From positions 804,643 through 868,642 of the forward strand of contig NW_019775735.1 in the NCBI RefSeq assembly GCF_001039355.2: DNA of 64,000 nt. The letters run 5' to 3'. A program made the translations under genes and the position numbers. A model generated the notes under the pieces. It had not been told where the DNA came from and made no database searches. It saw only the letters and a list, made by a program, of their open reading frames with translations. Origin of the DNA: Lingula anatina. Its lineage: Eukaryota; Brachiopoda; Lingulata; Lingulida; Lingulidae. Below, in pieces: positions 26,449-40,666 of the stretch (position 1 is its first letter; every line of letters begins with the position of its first letter).

Positions 26449-29400
26449 TCTGATCTCTTTCTGTCTAATACCGATTAAATGCAGGTTGTCTATATTTGCG
26501 TTTTATCCAGGCGTTATTAAACCTTGGCGATGGATAATGCATTTCAGTACCATTAGAATTACATATTGCTGCAGTTTGAGAGGCATGTGAATGAAATTAT
26601 AAAATATTCAATCTCATTTCCATCGTTTACATCTTCTAGGGTGATTATGGGTATGAATTTTTCATTTCCCTCAGTCGAACTTGATGACGTTTCCTAAATC
26701 ATGCAAACCCGTCCTTTCCTTGGATTCGAGAAAATGAGAAACCAATGTCACGCCCACGACGAGCGACTTCAGTGAAATCTAGGCCAAAAATCCATTACAA
26801 CATGCTTCCAGGCGCATCTCTTGGCCAGTAGTACATTCAGTGAAGATGTTGCTTTCTTTGTAGCCTGTGAAAATCTGTTAAATTGCTTAAGTTTGCTCTA
26901 CAGAGACAGAAAAACGGTAGTAGGTGAACCATTAGGCTAAACTGATCAAGCCAATGGGGAGTAATGAAGACAATTTAAGGTAGCTGTTTGGTTGTTCTTA
27001 TGTCTTTCTCTGGTGGTGAATTCATTTAAATTGAATCAGTTTATAAAATTGTGGAAACACTTTTACCCTAGAGCTGCTAATTCACATTCAGTATTTTTAT
27101 CTGCCGACTGTTCGATGAAACCATATTTCTAAGCAACGTTTCCTTCGCTCTTTTGTCAAAATCGAGGAAAACCTGATTGATTTTAGAACTGTATATAATA
27201 CCTTTATATACGCTGCTATTTTCTATGTAGGGCGCGGTCAGTCCATCTGGGCAGCGATGAGGTACTTATTCGCACCGGACATCACAGATCAGAAGAAAGG
27301 TGGAGGATGGCGATTGCTCTGATTGCTGTTACCACAATTCCAATGTACATCTACATGTACGCCCCATGATGTTGCCCTGATATGTCATCTTGATTAACAC
27401 TAAGTTTGACGCCTTACCATTACTATCAGAGTGAAATGACGTGTTCGTGCACAACCCATGTTTTATTCATGTATACGGAGGTATTGATCCCCACCGTGAA
27501 AGTGCACAGCAAGCTGTGAGCTCTGTATATCGGGTGAAGTAACACACCAATCAATAATTAGCGATATCTATTCACGCATGTACTATGAGTACAGGTGTGT
27601 TTATTGACAAACTCTCTTTCTCTTTCTCAGTATAAATGAGGTGAATAAAAAGCACCCAACTCCAAAATCATTCACTATAATCCAGTGAGAAATTCACTAA
27701 AATACAACAACATTATACTGCCTCTGACGCATAAAAGTTGTTTTGGGTTAAGAGCTTTTCTAACAGTCATGATTAAAACAAAGTATCAGAGTTAAGCGTT
27801 TTGTAGTTTCCAAGAAAATTTGTTTTTTTCGGACTGCCTTATTATCTATTCATTCCATCATTACAGTTTCAAAGGGCAATATCCGACACCAATCAGGTGT
27901 CACTGTAATACCTCGAACACGATTTTCTGAATTCATGAAAAATTGGCCGTATTTGCAATATCCCGTTTGTAATCCAAAAGTCACATATCTGGAGCGTGGC
28001 TGAAGGCGAGTAAAAATAACCATATTTCAGTTGTTTGGGGAGATATATTCAAAGGGCAAAGAATTGATATAAGTAATACATACCGATGCACTTAGAACAT
28101 AATGACAATCTGTAGAAAAAAACAATGTTTCTAAGAAGTAGGCCCAATAAATGGGTGAAACACCAGTAGGGTTAATTCCTGTATTATGTTTTTGACAACG
28201 ATTTTTGTACTGAGGATCACAAGAATGTTACATATGCTGTCGTAGCAAAATTTTACATTATATAAAATTTACAGTATTATTTGATGAAATGTTACATAAA
28301 GATAATAGAAAAAAAATTGAGATATATTAACATATTAAGCTTTTTTTCTGTTCACCGCGTTATTCACACGTGATGATGTACTTGGTAGCTAAGATGGCTC
28401 TTTTTCATATTCAGACATAAGCACAAGTATCTGTGTGAACACTACAATTTAGCAAGTAAATTCTTCAGAATTGTTGATCGAAATCTTTCCAACATTTCGT
28501 AGAAACTATCTCAGCAGTAACATTGCTGGGTATTGTTCAAGTTAGCACATCTGCCGCAATTTTAGTTTTCGACCAAGTAGCACAGGTGCGATTTTAACGC
28601 AACGGCTTAAACTTAATTAGGTGCAGAAATGCACACATTAGAATAGAGTAAACAACTTAACAAGCGTATGTTTATCCATGTTAAAAGACCGATATAGAGG
28701 AAAGATTGCATTATTTCAAGACGGTGCACGTTTTTGCTAGCAAATTAAAGCATTCCGACAACTACCCCTTGAGCCAGAGAAGCAGAGTTCATCAAACGAA
28801 TTCGGATTTGCAGTTTGAATAGTTCTATATATCTGCTGAGTTACATTGCGTGAATAATTTCCTCTCACCATTCCAGCAAGAACACTTGACCATTGTAGTA
28901 TTTACCTTGCAATAGCACGTAAGAAAAAGCCTCATCAGTTTTAGTGTCATACCCTTAAGGCGGTGCACTAAAACAGGCGTATCACATTATTTAAAAAAAA
29001 ACTTGGGTGGTCGTGCGTTTTAAGTTATCTACGCAATAGTTAATAATACATCTCCAAGCACACACACAAACACACACACCTGAATTTGAGGTATGTAGAC
29101 AGCCATAAAGCATCATTTTAACGTCAGTTAAACAAGACAATATTTCCACAAAAGTGGTACTTTGAATCCTTTGATTAAACTCCGCAATTCGCGAAGAAAA
29201 AAAAGGTTTCACATGGCAGTGTTGGCAGGCTCGCTTTTCTTTCGTTCAACACATACGTGGCACCTTTGCCCTACACAAGCGCCTTCCACGCCCAATTACA
29301 TCCCCTCAGCTTTAGCGAGAATACTCAAATGAATATGTTGTTTTTTGGTACAACTACGATTTGTCATAATTATTTCTGTGCCAGTGCAGTGCCACGGGGG

Positions 29401-29583
29401 AAGCTGAGCTGTGTTCAAACGGTTCTTGAAGTTTTTGACATTTTGCCGAGTTGAATAGAAATTTATGTGCTTCATGGTATCGAAGGGCGAATGTTAATGA
29501 ATGTGTGTTGAATTTTTGCTTTGAAATAAATGTTGTCTGTTCTGTTGAAGATTGACAAATGTGGTCCATCGAGTTCGTTCTTT

Positions 29584-29619
<36 letters not shown>

Positions 29620-30605
29620 TGAACTTCAGGAAAAAAACTGAACAAACCTTTTAAACAAAACATTTATTAAAATGAGACCAAAATCTTAGTACAGATCGAT
29701 TTCTACCTTCGGTACACATTATTGCTACTTTACTTTTTATCACAATATAGGAAATGAACATTTAGGCCTAGAATTATTTACATTTGGATATGTACAACTC
29801 GGACAACTCCACTATAAGCACCGTTTCTTTCAGTGGACCATTGTCTTCAAATTACGTTATGATATGTTGGATCTGGCTATTAACGCAATTGTGAAGATGG
29901 TGTATGTCTTTCACTTTTTCGAAGCTCCTATTTTTGTTGACTAATTTCATTTCAACCTCTTCCATCGTATATAAATCTCATATTTGCGTTTTCATTTTTC
30001 ACATAATATAACTTGCATTATACTTATCTGAAAAGATCAAAATAAATTATATACAAATTTAACATTAATGACCATTAATAAACAATTCGTAATGGAACTA
30101 TTTACAAAGATCTCTTTTTTTTCTTTTGTCATACAACCTTTCGTAGAGATAACCATTCGCTTTGGTGAAATTAATTCATTTTTCCATCACCAGCATCTTT
30201 CCTGAACCGCTTACACCGACTCGGGTATCAATGCGACAGCGGACTACCGCTTAACGCAAGATACCCTTGCCATCAATGACACCAAGACTACTAATCTTTT
30301 ATACATTTTTGCGGGCATAAGTGCAAAATTTTCCTAGAACATTTCAGTGTACAAAAATTAAGTGTCATCAGCAGTAATAGACATGTGCCAAATGTGTCTC
30401 AGCAGCATTTACGAATTCGGTGCCACAGGTCCCTATTGTTATACTACAAACAAGAACGGGAGAACGAACGGCCCGCTTTTTGGTTCAGAGAGCCTCCTTA
30501 AACTTGGCAGTGTGTTACAAGGATTCCCCTGTGGTATACCACGGAATGAATGATTGTCGCGTCTAATGATTTTGCAGACCTTTTCGCCTTCTGATTCTGA
30601 ACTGT
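26449..30605. other. Intergenic DNA between sulfotransferase and fibrinogen-related gene
   Basis: Contains the sulfotransferase 5' flank and the 3' flank of the fibrinogen-related gene. No coding exon recognised on either strand. A (GA)n run lies at 29588-29615 and a short AC run near 29058-29080. A minus-strand AATAAA (29668-29663) could end the fibrinogen-related transcript, which would give a 3' UTR of about 0.9 kb. Confidence 0.5.
29588..29615. repeat. (GA)n microsatellite
   Basis: Uninterrupted GA dinucleotide run of about 28 bases. Confidence 0.97.
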
Positions 30606-33600
30606 TTACTGGACCTCATTGGTGATCATGCTGGGGCTTTCGTTGGGTTTCACCATCATGATGGCATATTTGAGGGACGAGTGGAGGTGAATAGTATTCC
30701 ACTGGACTCCGTTGCGGACAAAGTAATTGTTGTGCTTTCCTTTCTGGTAGTACACCCCATTCAGGTGAGATTCGAAGCAGCTCTTGAACCACCAGGCACC
30801 GCGATAATGCTTGGCGCAGTTGTCATAGTAACGATCGTCGTTGTCTCTGTCCACCGTGCTGAAGGGCTGTCCATCGTGGTTCTCCCAGTAAGATGTCAGA
30901 GAGTCCCCAGCGTTGCCATGGTAACCTTTCACGCTCAGCTTATAGAGGTCGCTCTCGGCTCCGACGCTGAAGCTGTCATATTCTGCGTAGTACGATTTGC
31001 CTTCCCAAGTCTCCATCTCGATGCGGAGTTTATAAGCACCTAAAAGTATAATAAAGATTAACGCGTTTTGGGGATAATCTTAACTAAAATCAGATGGTGC
31101 AAATACGCCCTTTCCAAAATTAACTATCTAACCTTTAGAGATAAATGTTTGTGTGAAGTAGTAGAAAATCGATGTTTATGTTCCTAAGCACCCCATTGCA
31201 GAACTAAAAAAGATCTTATACATGAAAGCGTCTTGCAGATTTTTATTGCTTATTCCTTCCTGTATGCTTGCCTCTTGTACCACGTCAGCGGACTTACAGC
31301 TGCCCTTTTCCCGAGCCCTTTCCCCATAGTGTCAACGGGGCCACTATACAACTTAATTTACGATGGCGGGGAGGCTAATTTTACCTTAAAATGTTTTTTC
31401 GGGGCCAGTAACACGCTGTCAAAATTATACAATCAAGTACGTTATCAACCTTAAAATATCTGCCGTGAGCAAATCTCAATTTTGGCATTTGAGTGGTGTT
31501 TTTTTCGGCCGGGGTATGTTTAAGAAATAAAGGATATCTCTCTCCCATGGATATGCATGTAGCTCAATCTCGCCCGTCCTAGAAATCAAATACAAGAGTG
31601 AGAAGAAATGCGCATGTGTGCTGCACCCGTGATACTGAGTGATAGTTTAACTCTGAGCAAGTAACTTCATTCGAGAATACCATACCTTGTGAAGTCAGAT
31701 CGTGGATGTGATCGTTTCCTAGCCAGAATTCTCCCTTCAGATCCCCAAAGCCAGTTTTGTAGTCCTCCCACTTGCGGAAGAAGTTCACAGATCCATCTTG
31801 CCTGCGTTGAATGACTGTCCATCCTAAATGAATAAACAAATAAACACAAAAATGTAAACAAATTGTACAGATTTGAAAATCTGGAAAGATAATTTTTGAC
31901 AGAACTACGTCGCAGGAATAACTGGATGTTTTGAATAATGACTGAGTTATAAAAATCTTAAGAAAGCACTTGCACTTTAACATTGTGAATTTAAAAAAAG
32001 CAACATAAACGCTGTTCGAATATGTCACGTTACATGACATGCGCTTGAAGTGTATTTATGAGACATTTATGAAAGGGTTACTACTTTCTTTTCGGCCGAC
32101 TAGACCTGATCAATCTGCAGCTCATGGTTGGAAGTAATAACCGTCCTAATCTCTACCACGTGAGACAGTAAGGCGTGTTGGCATTCATGCTATTATTTTT
32201 GGTATCACTATAGAAATTAAATAACAAAAAACATCCCAGCCTCACGCAATGCAAAATGCCCGTTTTTGAGCCCCATCTCAGACGTGGCATTTTAAGTAGT
32301 TCGTTTTACCTTTGCCTTATTGATAATAGAAATAATGAAAATGGTACAATAACTAAATAAAGACGTCTCGGAAACCGACGCCTCTCGTATCAAGATTTAC
32401 AAATGACTATAAAAGTCATTCTGATATGATCATTATTACATTTCCGTCTTTTTACTCTTGTGGTGAAATTGCAGTCTCCTCAACGTTTCGATTCAAACCC
32501 TTTCCTGGGACATGTGTCAATCCGCTTTACTGGTAACTTGCCCTTTCGACATCACACTCGATATCATATCGCATTGGTTTTTACATTATAAATGTATTAA
32601 AGGTTCAAACCACATAAAAAAAGAAGAAAAGAACCGATTGACTGCCTGGTTTGGCAAAAGACGAAGGTGCGGATATCCTACATATGTTCACTATTCACCT
32701 AGCTAATAGTAAATAAAAAATTGTGCGCAAAGACATCGATGTACTTAAATAACATTATTGATGGCAGCTACAAGATGCTTTAGCCATGGTAGCATGCACA
32801 TAAAAGTATGCTACGGCTAAATCCTTATGCTGAAATCATTTTTGCTTCTTTCCTAGTTTCCACAACGGTCTGGTACATGTAACCTCAACCTCGGATTTAA
32901 CATTTTGTGCTTACGTAACTTGTGAAAGTTGATAGTCGAAATCAATAAGAAGAAAAACTATGCCCATCTATTTCAAAATTCACGCAGGTGGATTAAATAT
33001 AACTTTCATATGCCGCTCGATATTTTAAACTGGATACCATAAGCTTAAAAATATGCCAATTATACGTAGTTTCACCAATTTCTAACAGTAGGAAATTGCA
33101 AAACCGAACTCAAGTTCCCCTAGTTCCGAACCTGCTCGTCTTTTATAGCAATTAAAGGTAACAAAACACCAACGATTTCCATATTTACGAGAAAAACAAA
33201 AAAACGGACAGCTTTCTTTTCAAAGGCCTGCCAATCAAGCCGCGAAATCCGAGAAATTACCTCTCTGAAAGATTTATCATCAATTGGTTTTTTATGGACT
33301 GGAATCTGTTCTGAGGGTTAGGCAACAGTTGACTGTGAAATATCTTCACACTGACCAGCAGCGAAAGGTTAAATAGATTGAACTTCACCGAAGTCAGTTG
33401 GATACCTTGCTGACCGGGGTGTTTTGCTGAGATGGCGGGATGGAGGGGAGGGGGGGCAGCTGAGTTGAAGAATTTTTCATTAGGTATTTTTTTTCAAAAG
33501 AAAAGGTACTTTTTTGTTAGAAAATAAGAAAGTTTTGAGACCTAGTATGATAAAAGAACTGTTGCTGGTCTGTTGTCAGGGATAAATATATCATCTGTTT

Positions 33601-36600
33601 CCTCATACACTGTACATGGACGCTGTTTTATCCAAATATCACATTTCCTCTGAAAAACGTTTGCACCTGACAAAAATTAGATTAACGATCACGTGGGTTG
33701 AAGCACTCCCAAATTCCTTGCCATTTAGTTTAAAACAACCGCTTTTTAATTTTAAGTTATTTAAAGCCCAGGAGCATTCTAAGGATGTTTTAGTCCCCAG
33801 CAATATTTAGTCGTCTCACACCTTTTCTTTGATCTTCATAATTACTAACGAAATACACCTGACGAAAATTAGATTAACGATCACGTGGGTTGAAGCATGT
33901 TCAGTTCAACTCCCACAATCCCTGCCATTTAGTTTAAAACAATCGCATTTTAATTTTAGGTTATTAAAAGCCCATGAGCATTCTAAGGATGTTTTTTAGT
34001 CCCCAACAATATTTAGTCGTCTCATACCTTTTCTTTGATCTTCACAATTATTAACGAATTTGCACCCGCATTTTGTCTCTAAATAGATAACATTCAGAGA
34101 TAGTCTTCCTCTCATAAGAGAACAAATATAGAATCTTTTAAGACTCCCCGTTAATCCGGGTTCCATATTTAACTTCTCAGTGATTTATGGCGCATAATAA
34201 AAGGAAACTAATGTTTTAAAACCCTTTACAAGCCGCTTAAACAACATACCTGACATTTCACCGTTTCTACCTATCACAGTTTGTAAGCCATTTGAGTAGC
34301 GCCAACATAACAGCTTTTTGATATCTCTTTTCAAGCTGAATTAACAATTACATTATTCCGGAGTCTTTGCTTACCTGACTCGTTGGTAATCCTGCAGCAG
34401 GCTTTGAAGGCGTGGTCGGTGTCCGAGGGCTGAATCATGATGTAATATTCCCCTGGATATCTAAGACCTCCATTCTTGTAAACCTCTTCGCAATCTAAAA
34501 GAAAATTAGTGCGTAAATAAAGGAAACAAGGCTGAATGAGTATGTCGTCGAAAAGATGCCAACGGAAAATTGCATTAAAAAATCTTGACAGACAACAGAT
34601 CTAGTTTATACTCGAATGCGTATAATAAATTCCGATAAGCTGAATTATGCAGGTAGCAATTACGAATTCAATACACCACGTTGGCAATGCATTATGTTCT
34701 TTTCATAGAAAGAAAGAAGTATTTGTACCTTGTGTATACAATAAGAACAGCCGCTGCTATTGTCGGCGGTAAATGTAAAACAATATGATAAAGATTGGCT
34801 GAAAATAATTTGATAAGTTGAACCGTAGATAAACCAAGCAACAAGCATCTCATCAAGTGCAGACAAGCTCTACGTGAAAGCGCTAAAGAAGGGCGTTGCA
34901 CTTAAGTGAAATTAAGGGGGTCTATAAAGTAACTAACCCTGCCTTTTGAGTAATGCATGTAAATCTCTGTTACTGTGTGGGATATTCTTTTCAATAAGAT
35001 CTTATCCGAACAAAACCTGTCCACGACAGGAAGAGAAGAAACCTGGATAATGCCAAATCACCATTGCCATAAAAAGATTCATAACATTAAATGATGAAAC
35101 ACAGCTAAAAAGAAAAAACTTGGGAAGACTATTTTATCTGAAGCATCAAGTTGGAAACTATCGAGACAGATTACAGTGGCTTATGTCTTAATTCCTGGTA
35201 CCACTTATCACACAATTACTTATATATGTCATCTTAACACTTACCAAGTGTTAGGAGATCGGCCAAGTATTAGATTGATCTCCGATAATGCGCAAGGTGG
35301 TATTTTCACTAATCATGGGTATTAAGAGCGTTAGCCTTTGTAATGTGATATAATATTGGAGGGCTGTCAGTTTCTGTTAAAATTACAGATATGTGATTGA
35401 AGATTATGCAGTAAATACATATCAGTATATCATCAGAATTAATTTGCGCGACAGCATAGGTTAGGCGACTAGTGCATTTCTTCAAGGTCATCAGGAATCA
35501 ATGTCAAATAAGTGCAAACTGGAGGGCCCATAATTCATCCTGTCGATTAAAACTATAAGCTAAGACCGTAAGATGAGACCAACTGTTGGGGCTGTTGATC
35601 AAGCAGTGGTCGATGTATTAAAAAGCTGACTTCAGCCATAGACACCTTTATTAAACTTCTTCCTGGGCCACAGTCATCTATCATTCAATCCCCCTGGTGA
35701 AAAAAATGAGTGATGAAATACGTGGTCATAACTCACATATCTACTGGTAGACAAAAATAAAAAAGAGTGCACATATCCAGTAAGGAAATAAAAATGTCAA
35801 AAATAATAATTCTCTACTGCCTGTTATTTGTTTCAATGTTAAGTTTTTTTAAAACCATCTTGCATATGGTGCGAGATAGCATTATCACACGGTTTAAAGC
35901 ATCGACTACATGAAGAGGGCCTTCCTCAGCCGTATTTGCCTAAAACGTGATAGCCGAAGAGGTGTGTTCCATTTGATTGAACATAACAGAACAACGGGTG
36001 GTTCAATATACGGACATATATTAGATCCATCTCCAACGTTCAGTTGCTTTTAACGGTAGGCGATGCTAGAAAATATCAGGAGGGACGACCATAATTAAAC
36101 AATTAATGGAAAAATTGTTTTTATGCATTGATTTGCAAGGTAGTAAAAGTGATGATGAGATCTAGGATCTGGCCTAGTGTAAGTACACATTTACTTAAGT
36201 AATTTGCACTATCTTCCATCTTCAGACGGTGCACGTGGTTTGTATTAACGACAGGCCAATGCACCCAAGCGCTAAGGGACTCAGGTGCGAATATGAGAAA
36301 CCATTATTTCTGAGTAACAACGACATGAGAGATCATTACTTTGGTTGCAGTTTACGGCGGCAGCGTTGGTGGTCCGAGTTAAAATAAGCTTTTAATTAAA
36401 ATTCAGGCCCAGACTTGGCTGGGAGATAGGTGAGCCATCCCGTCTTTCAATATTTTCCTGCAAGGGTGCCCAAGAATGAAGTTATTGGTTGCACCGGGCG
36501 TATTCTCCGGAGCCCTTTAGTTTGAGATTGATGGGCCTTACGTAAACATCCTTCTTCTGTTTTTTTTTTTTTTGCGAACAATACCTTTGGATACCTCAAG

Positions 36601-39600
36601 ATAATTTCCCAGGCGACAAGTAATTCCAGAACATGACGATTCAAAGGAAAAACTCATTAAATTCACTGTCAAGTATTTGGTTTTGATGTTTCATTCAAAC
36701 ACAATTTTGTAAGCAATTTGTCCGTTTGGCGCCGGTTGATGTAATACCCTCGCGTTTCCAATGCCCCACTAGAGATTTCAAGATTTTAATACGATTTGCT
36801 GTACCTTTTTAATGTAGTTTATATTAAGACCTGTCATCTGTGGACAATATAGTCGTAACTGCCGGACTGTAGGACCATTAATGCCAAGGCGGCAAAGGGA
36901 TGAAGGTTGACAAATGACCTTACGGTTGCATGATCACAGTATCATAGGTAGACACAGGTGGCAATCACCTAACACTTTCTCTATCACCTCTTAATGCAGT
37001 CCTAACAATAGGATTGTCCATCGGTGCTTGGAACGAATTCTCCAGCATCGACTTGACATGAAACCTATTATCAATCTCGAGTACTTCGCAATTGGCTGGG
37101 AATGACATTTGAAAATATTCTTATGTCATCTTAATTTAAGTGTTGTCATATAGCTTATACTGTCGCCAAGCTTTGTCGCATTATGTACGTTGTGACAAAG
37201 TGTGTTGTTAAAACCTCGTGTATGGAGAATGTTACGACGTCAATACATTTCGGAGGGCAGACAGTACGTTTACAGACGTTAAAAACTAGCAACACAAGCT
37301 ATCTCGTCTGCGCCACCCCAACAGAGGTTCTGCAAGGAAACCAAGAATTTGACATTTTGAAAGCGATGCAAAAATGATAAGGTGTATTAGGCCAGAAATA
37401 ACCGAACTGCCTCACAACACTTCCTTCTTTACAAAGTGAACATGGTCCATAAGTACGGTTCAAAACGGGCCGTTTTATTTTTTTTTTATATTGTGTAAAC
37501 TTAGGCGCATTACTTTTTATTTCATTACACAGCATCTAATGGATACATAAATGTATGAAAAAGACATCATTGCTATGCCCTTTTCTCTTTATCATGCAAA
37601 AGCTTTCCCTCATCAATTACAGTGAAAATGTTAATTTTAAAATGTTCGTTTTGACGTTGTTCAAGCGCAACAAGTTCAAAAATATTTCTGACGACAATTT
37701 TAGACAATAAAACAATTTCAGATAGGCTTAATTTGGCACACGTGTTAAGACTAAGAAAAACATTTCATCAGATGTCCAGGGAGGCTCCCAATGACACTGG
37801 GGAATGTAAGATCGAATCTCTTTAAGTCTTTATTATTCTTGTCTTCTACTTTGTAGCACTTAAAATTAATTAGATTGTTGGATCTTTATGGGCGTGAAAG
37901 TATCGCCAATCTTGTCTACTTTTTCTATAAACAAGTGGCACAAGGCTTCTTGGTAAGGCCCAGCATGGTCCACACAGTTCACAGGACAGTAAGGTTCGGT
38001 TCACCGTTTTTTGGACTGAGTCTTTTCGCCCCACCCCGCCATTTTACCTTACAACAACATCGTTAGGGTCAAATCCTCAAATATTTGCTTCGGGCAATCT
38101 TCTGATATTTTGCTTTGAAAAAATCCCCAATATTCCTTTATATTTGATTTAATTCATGTGAAAAAACTAGTGTTACATTTTGTTGACTTTTGCCGCGGGA
38201 CGTCTGTCGTGCCTCTGCCCTGGTAACTGGGACCCAGTGGGGTGGGGAACCTGAAAAATTTCAAATCATTCATGTTCCCGGACTGCAATGTAGAATGTGT
38301 GGCTCGCAATCGAGAACTCGGGCACCTCTGGCTGTCAGTCTGGCTGCGGATCCACTGAACCCAAAAGAAGTTCTCGAAATGAATGTAACATGCAAACAGC
38401 ACGAGAAATGTGTAAAATAACTCATTTTACCAAGAGACAAATTTTCATAATCTGCCTTCAAAAGCAAACGCTTCCGCAATCGCCCACTTTTATCTGGATG
38501 AATAACTGAAAAAACACTGATACATAGCGAGTACACGATTAGGGTGGATAATTCGGCAGCTGTACTATTTTGACGCTTTTTTTCATTCTGTCGTTATGCG
38601 AATAGGAAAACTACAAAGGCCAAATATGGTATGCTTTTTTTTCAATTGGCAAATTCACAAAATTTCAAGAATTTTTAAGAGAAACCAGGCAGAATATTTT
38701 AAGCTTCTACGTCTGTCAAATGTGTCAGCCCACTGCATATAACCGAAAGCACCCATTGCTAGAATAGGTAGGAAAAAGAAACCGATAATTACGTTGCTAA
38801 ATTTCTGTTTCTGTTAGAAATTGATTCGTATTACTAGAAAATAGCTATCGGATAAAACTCCTAAACGAATAACTTTGTATTAATTTGAACTAAAGCATCC
38901 CAGGCGATGATAACACACTTTTCTGCTCCAAATCTGTAGACAATATTTCTAAAATCTTTCGTTTAAAGTCTTTTTGGCATGATATATTGGGGCTTTAAAT
39001 CAAGGCAGATTAATTATCCTCTCGCTAACTTTGTACAAAGAAATCTCTGAGCCTGTTTGCTGAAGGAATCGATTTATCTTGGACAGGCGTTTTGACCTTA
39101 AGTTCGCTACAACGTCAAACTTAAAAGCTTTCCACTTCTCCGGGTATCTCCTTAACGCAGACGCCTCAGACGGAGTAATTACACTACTTACCTGGGGGGA
39201 TTTAGATTATCTGCCGTGTGGCGATCGAAGGGGAAACAAAGACTATCTATATTCTTTAGCTTCGTAAAGACGTTTCTTACAAAGGGTAGGCGGAAACTTG
39301 GAAGCCAAAACCCAATATCAGATAGTGCATTACATTTCCATGTTTTCAACATCGACTATGCTAACTGTTATTTTTCTGTGTTTTGGAGAGGTGATAATAT
39401 ACGGGTAATGGCTGACCTTCAACGTGTGAGATCTCCAGGAGGTTAGAGTGAACACCAAAAGAAAACATAAAAACTGTCAAGGAGGGAAAAAAATCAAAAC
39501 AAATGGTGCATGGAACAACAAAATATACCGGTGCGCATAGCACCGTTAGAGCCTATTAAAACATAAATGAAAACAAAATTAAAATAATACTAACATAAAA

Positions 39601-40546
39601 TTCATAAATATCTGGATCTAAAAGCAACAAAAGCAATAGCATGGGTATTGAGCAGTGGGGGCAAAAGCTACAGAAGAGTATAAAAAATTAGTGGGAATTT
39701 TACAGTCGAATGTAACGTGTTTCTGATACTGCTGCACATGTAGCAAGTAAATGGGAAAGTTAACTGTAAGTTAAAAGTATGTTTATCGGCATAAGGATGC
39801 ACAAATGTGGTTAAGTATCCCTAAACCCTTTACTACGATTCTTTTCAGGGATGATAAGTTATAGATTCATGTTGTGAGCAAATAAAAAGCCTATCTAACA
39901 TGCACCCAATCAACTTACTGTAAAAACAGAAGCAGATACAAAAACGGCTAATGTGGTGCTGAAGGGGGTGGGGAGAAAGCAGTGACAAGTAAAAAAGCTA
40001 CTGACCTTTTGGAAAAAGCGGCACAAATGGGACATCTGTCGTCTCCACCTTCGCTGTTGGGGTAACGTGGGCCTGGGTCTGTGAGGGGGCTTGTTTAAGG
40101 GACCCTAGGGAACTGGTAAGGTTCCCAACCAAGGCCTGCAGCCTCTGGACGTCGGACTGCAGGTTGTCCATGGTGCTCTGCTGGCGAGCCATCTCATCTC
40201 GCAGGTGTTTGATGACCGCTGACTGTTTTGTTTCCTTGTCTTGCACCGTGTTGAATTGTTTGTTAAGGTGATGTAGTCTATGGCTGAGAGTCCGCATTTC
40301 TTCGGACTGATTTTCATTTCGTCTCCTCTCTTCCATGATGAGAGCCGTGAACCGCTGCTCCATCGTCAGCATCCTCCTGTTTGCCGCGTTTTCCAAGTTC
40401 GTGATATTGGCACACGTGCATTTACCGTTCAACTGTCCTGCCTGTCCGCTCTGAAAGGTGCTGTCATACAGCATCATATCCTGGGCCAGCACGTGCGACA
40501 CGAGCACGAGCAGGGAGGCCAAAGCACGCACTCCACTTGCGTCCAT
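30606..40546 (-). CDS. Secreted fibrinogen-related protein with coiled coil
   Basis: Four minus-strand coding exons: 40546-40006, 34494-34375, 31823-31686 and 31039-30606 (all junctions phase 1), giving 410 residues. Residues 1-21 are a signal peptide (hydrophobic core, cleavage near VLA-QD). A Cys-Thr-Cys pair at 43-45 could make interchain disulfides. Residues about 52-150 form a charged heptad-like coiled coil, then a Pro/Thr-rich linker. The fibrinogen domain runs from DCEEVY (181) to about 400: [20 protein letters not shown], the calcium-site signature DRDND at 330-334, and Cys341/Cys354 in NCA...SCF. Possible N-glycosylation sites are NIT, NQS, NLT and NES. This layout is that of angiopoietin-like/ficolin-like lectins, which oligomerise and bind extracellular ligands or microbial glycans; the ligand is unknown. 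An upstream TTG could extend the frame, but the ATG at 40546 gives the proper signal peptide. The phase-1 exons allow exon shuffling. No close orthologue is claimed. Confidence 0.9.
33657..34067. repeat. Tandem duplication of about 0.2 kb inside an intron
   Basis: Two adjacent, diverged direct copies: about 33657-33850 and about 33851-34060, with the start of the unit (TTGCACC) seen again at 34060. Shared blocks include AGATTAACGATCACGTGGG, GCCATTTAGTTTAAAACAA, GAGCATTCTAAGGATGTTTT and AATATTTAGTCGTCTCA. The second copy carries an extra insertion of about a dozen bases after GAAGCA. It lies in the intron between the second and third coding exons of the fibrinogen-related gene. Confidence 0.9.
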
Positions 40547-40666
40547 TCTCAAACCCTCTGTGTAGCGATCAGCTGAGTGAGTGTATCAATCCCAGACCGA
40601 GTTCTGTTGAATGCCGGAACCTCTCGCTGTTCCTTAACGTAGCACAGGTGATCTTCACTTGAGAAG
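40547..40666 (-). other. 5' UTR segment of the fibrinogen-related gene
   Basis: On the minus strand, TATTTCGCAG ends at 40667 and makes a reasonable acceptor 120 bases before the start codon. The exon sequence between it and the ATG has no upstream ATG. This implies at least one further non-coding 5' exon. The alternative is a transcription start directly upstream with no extra intron. Confidence 0.35.

Noticed and set aside
28390-28410. GGCTCTTTTTCA resembling a histone-mRNA stem-loop
   Set aside because: The complementary 3' arm is missing.
30681-31043. 120-codon plus-strand open frame
   Set aside because: Antisense shadow of the last fibrinogen-domain exon.
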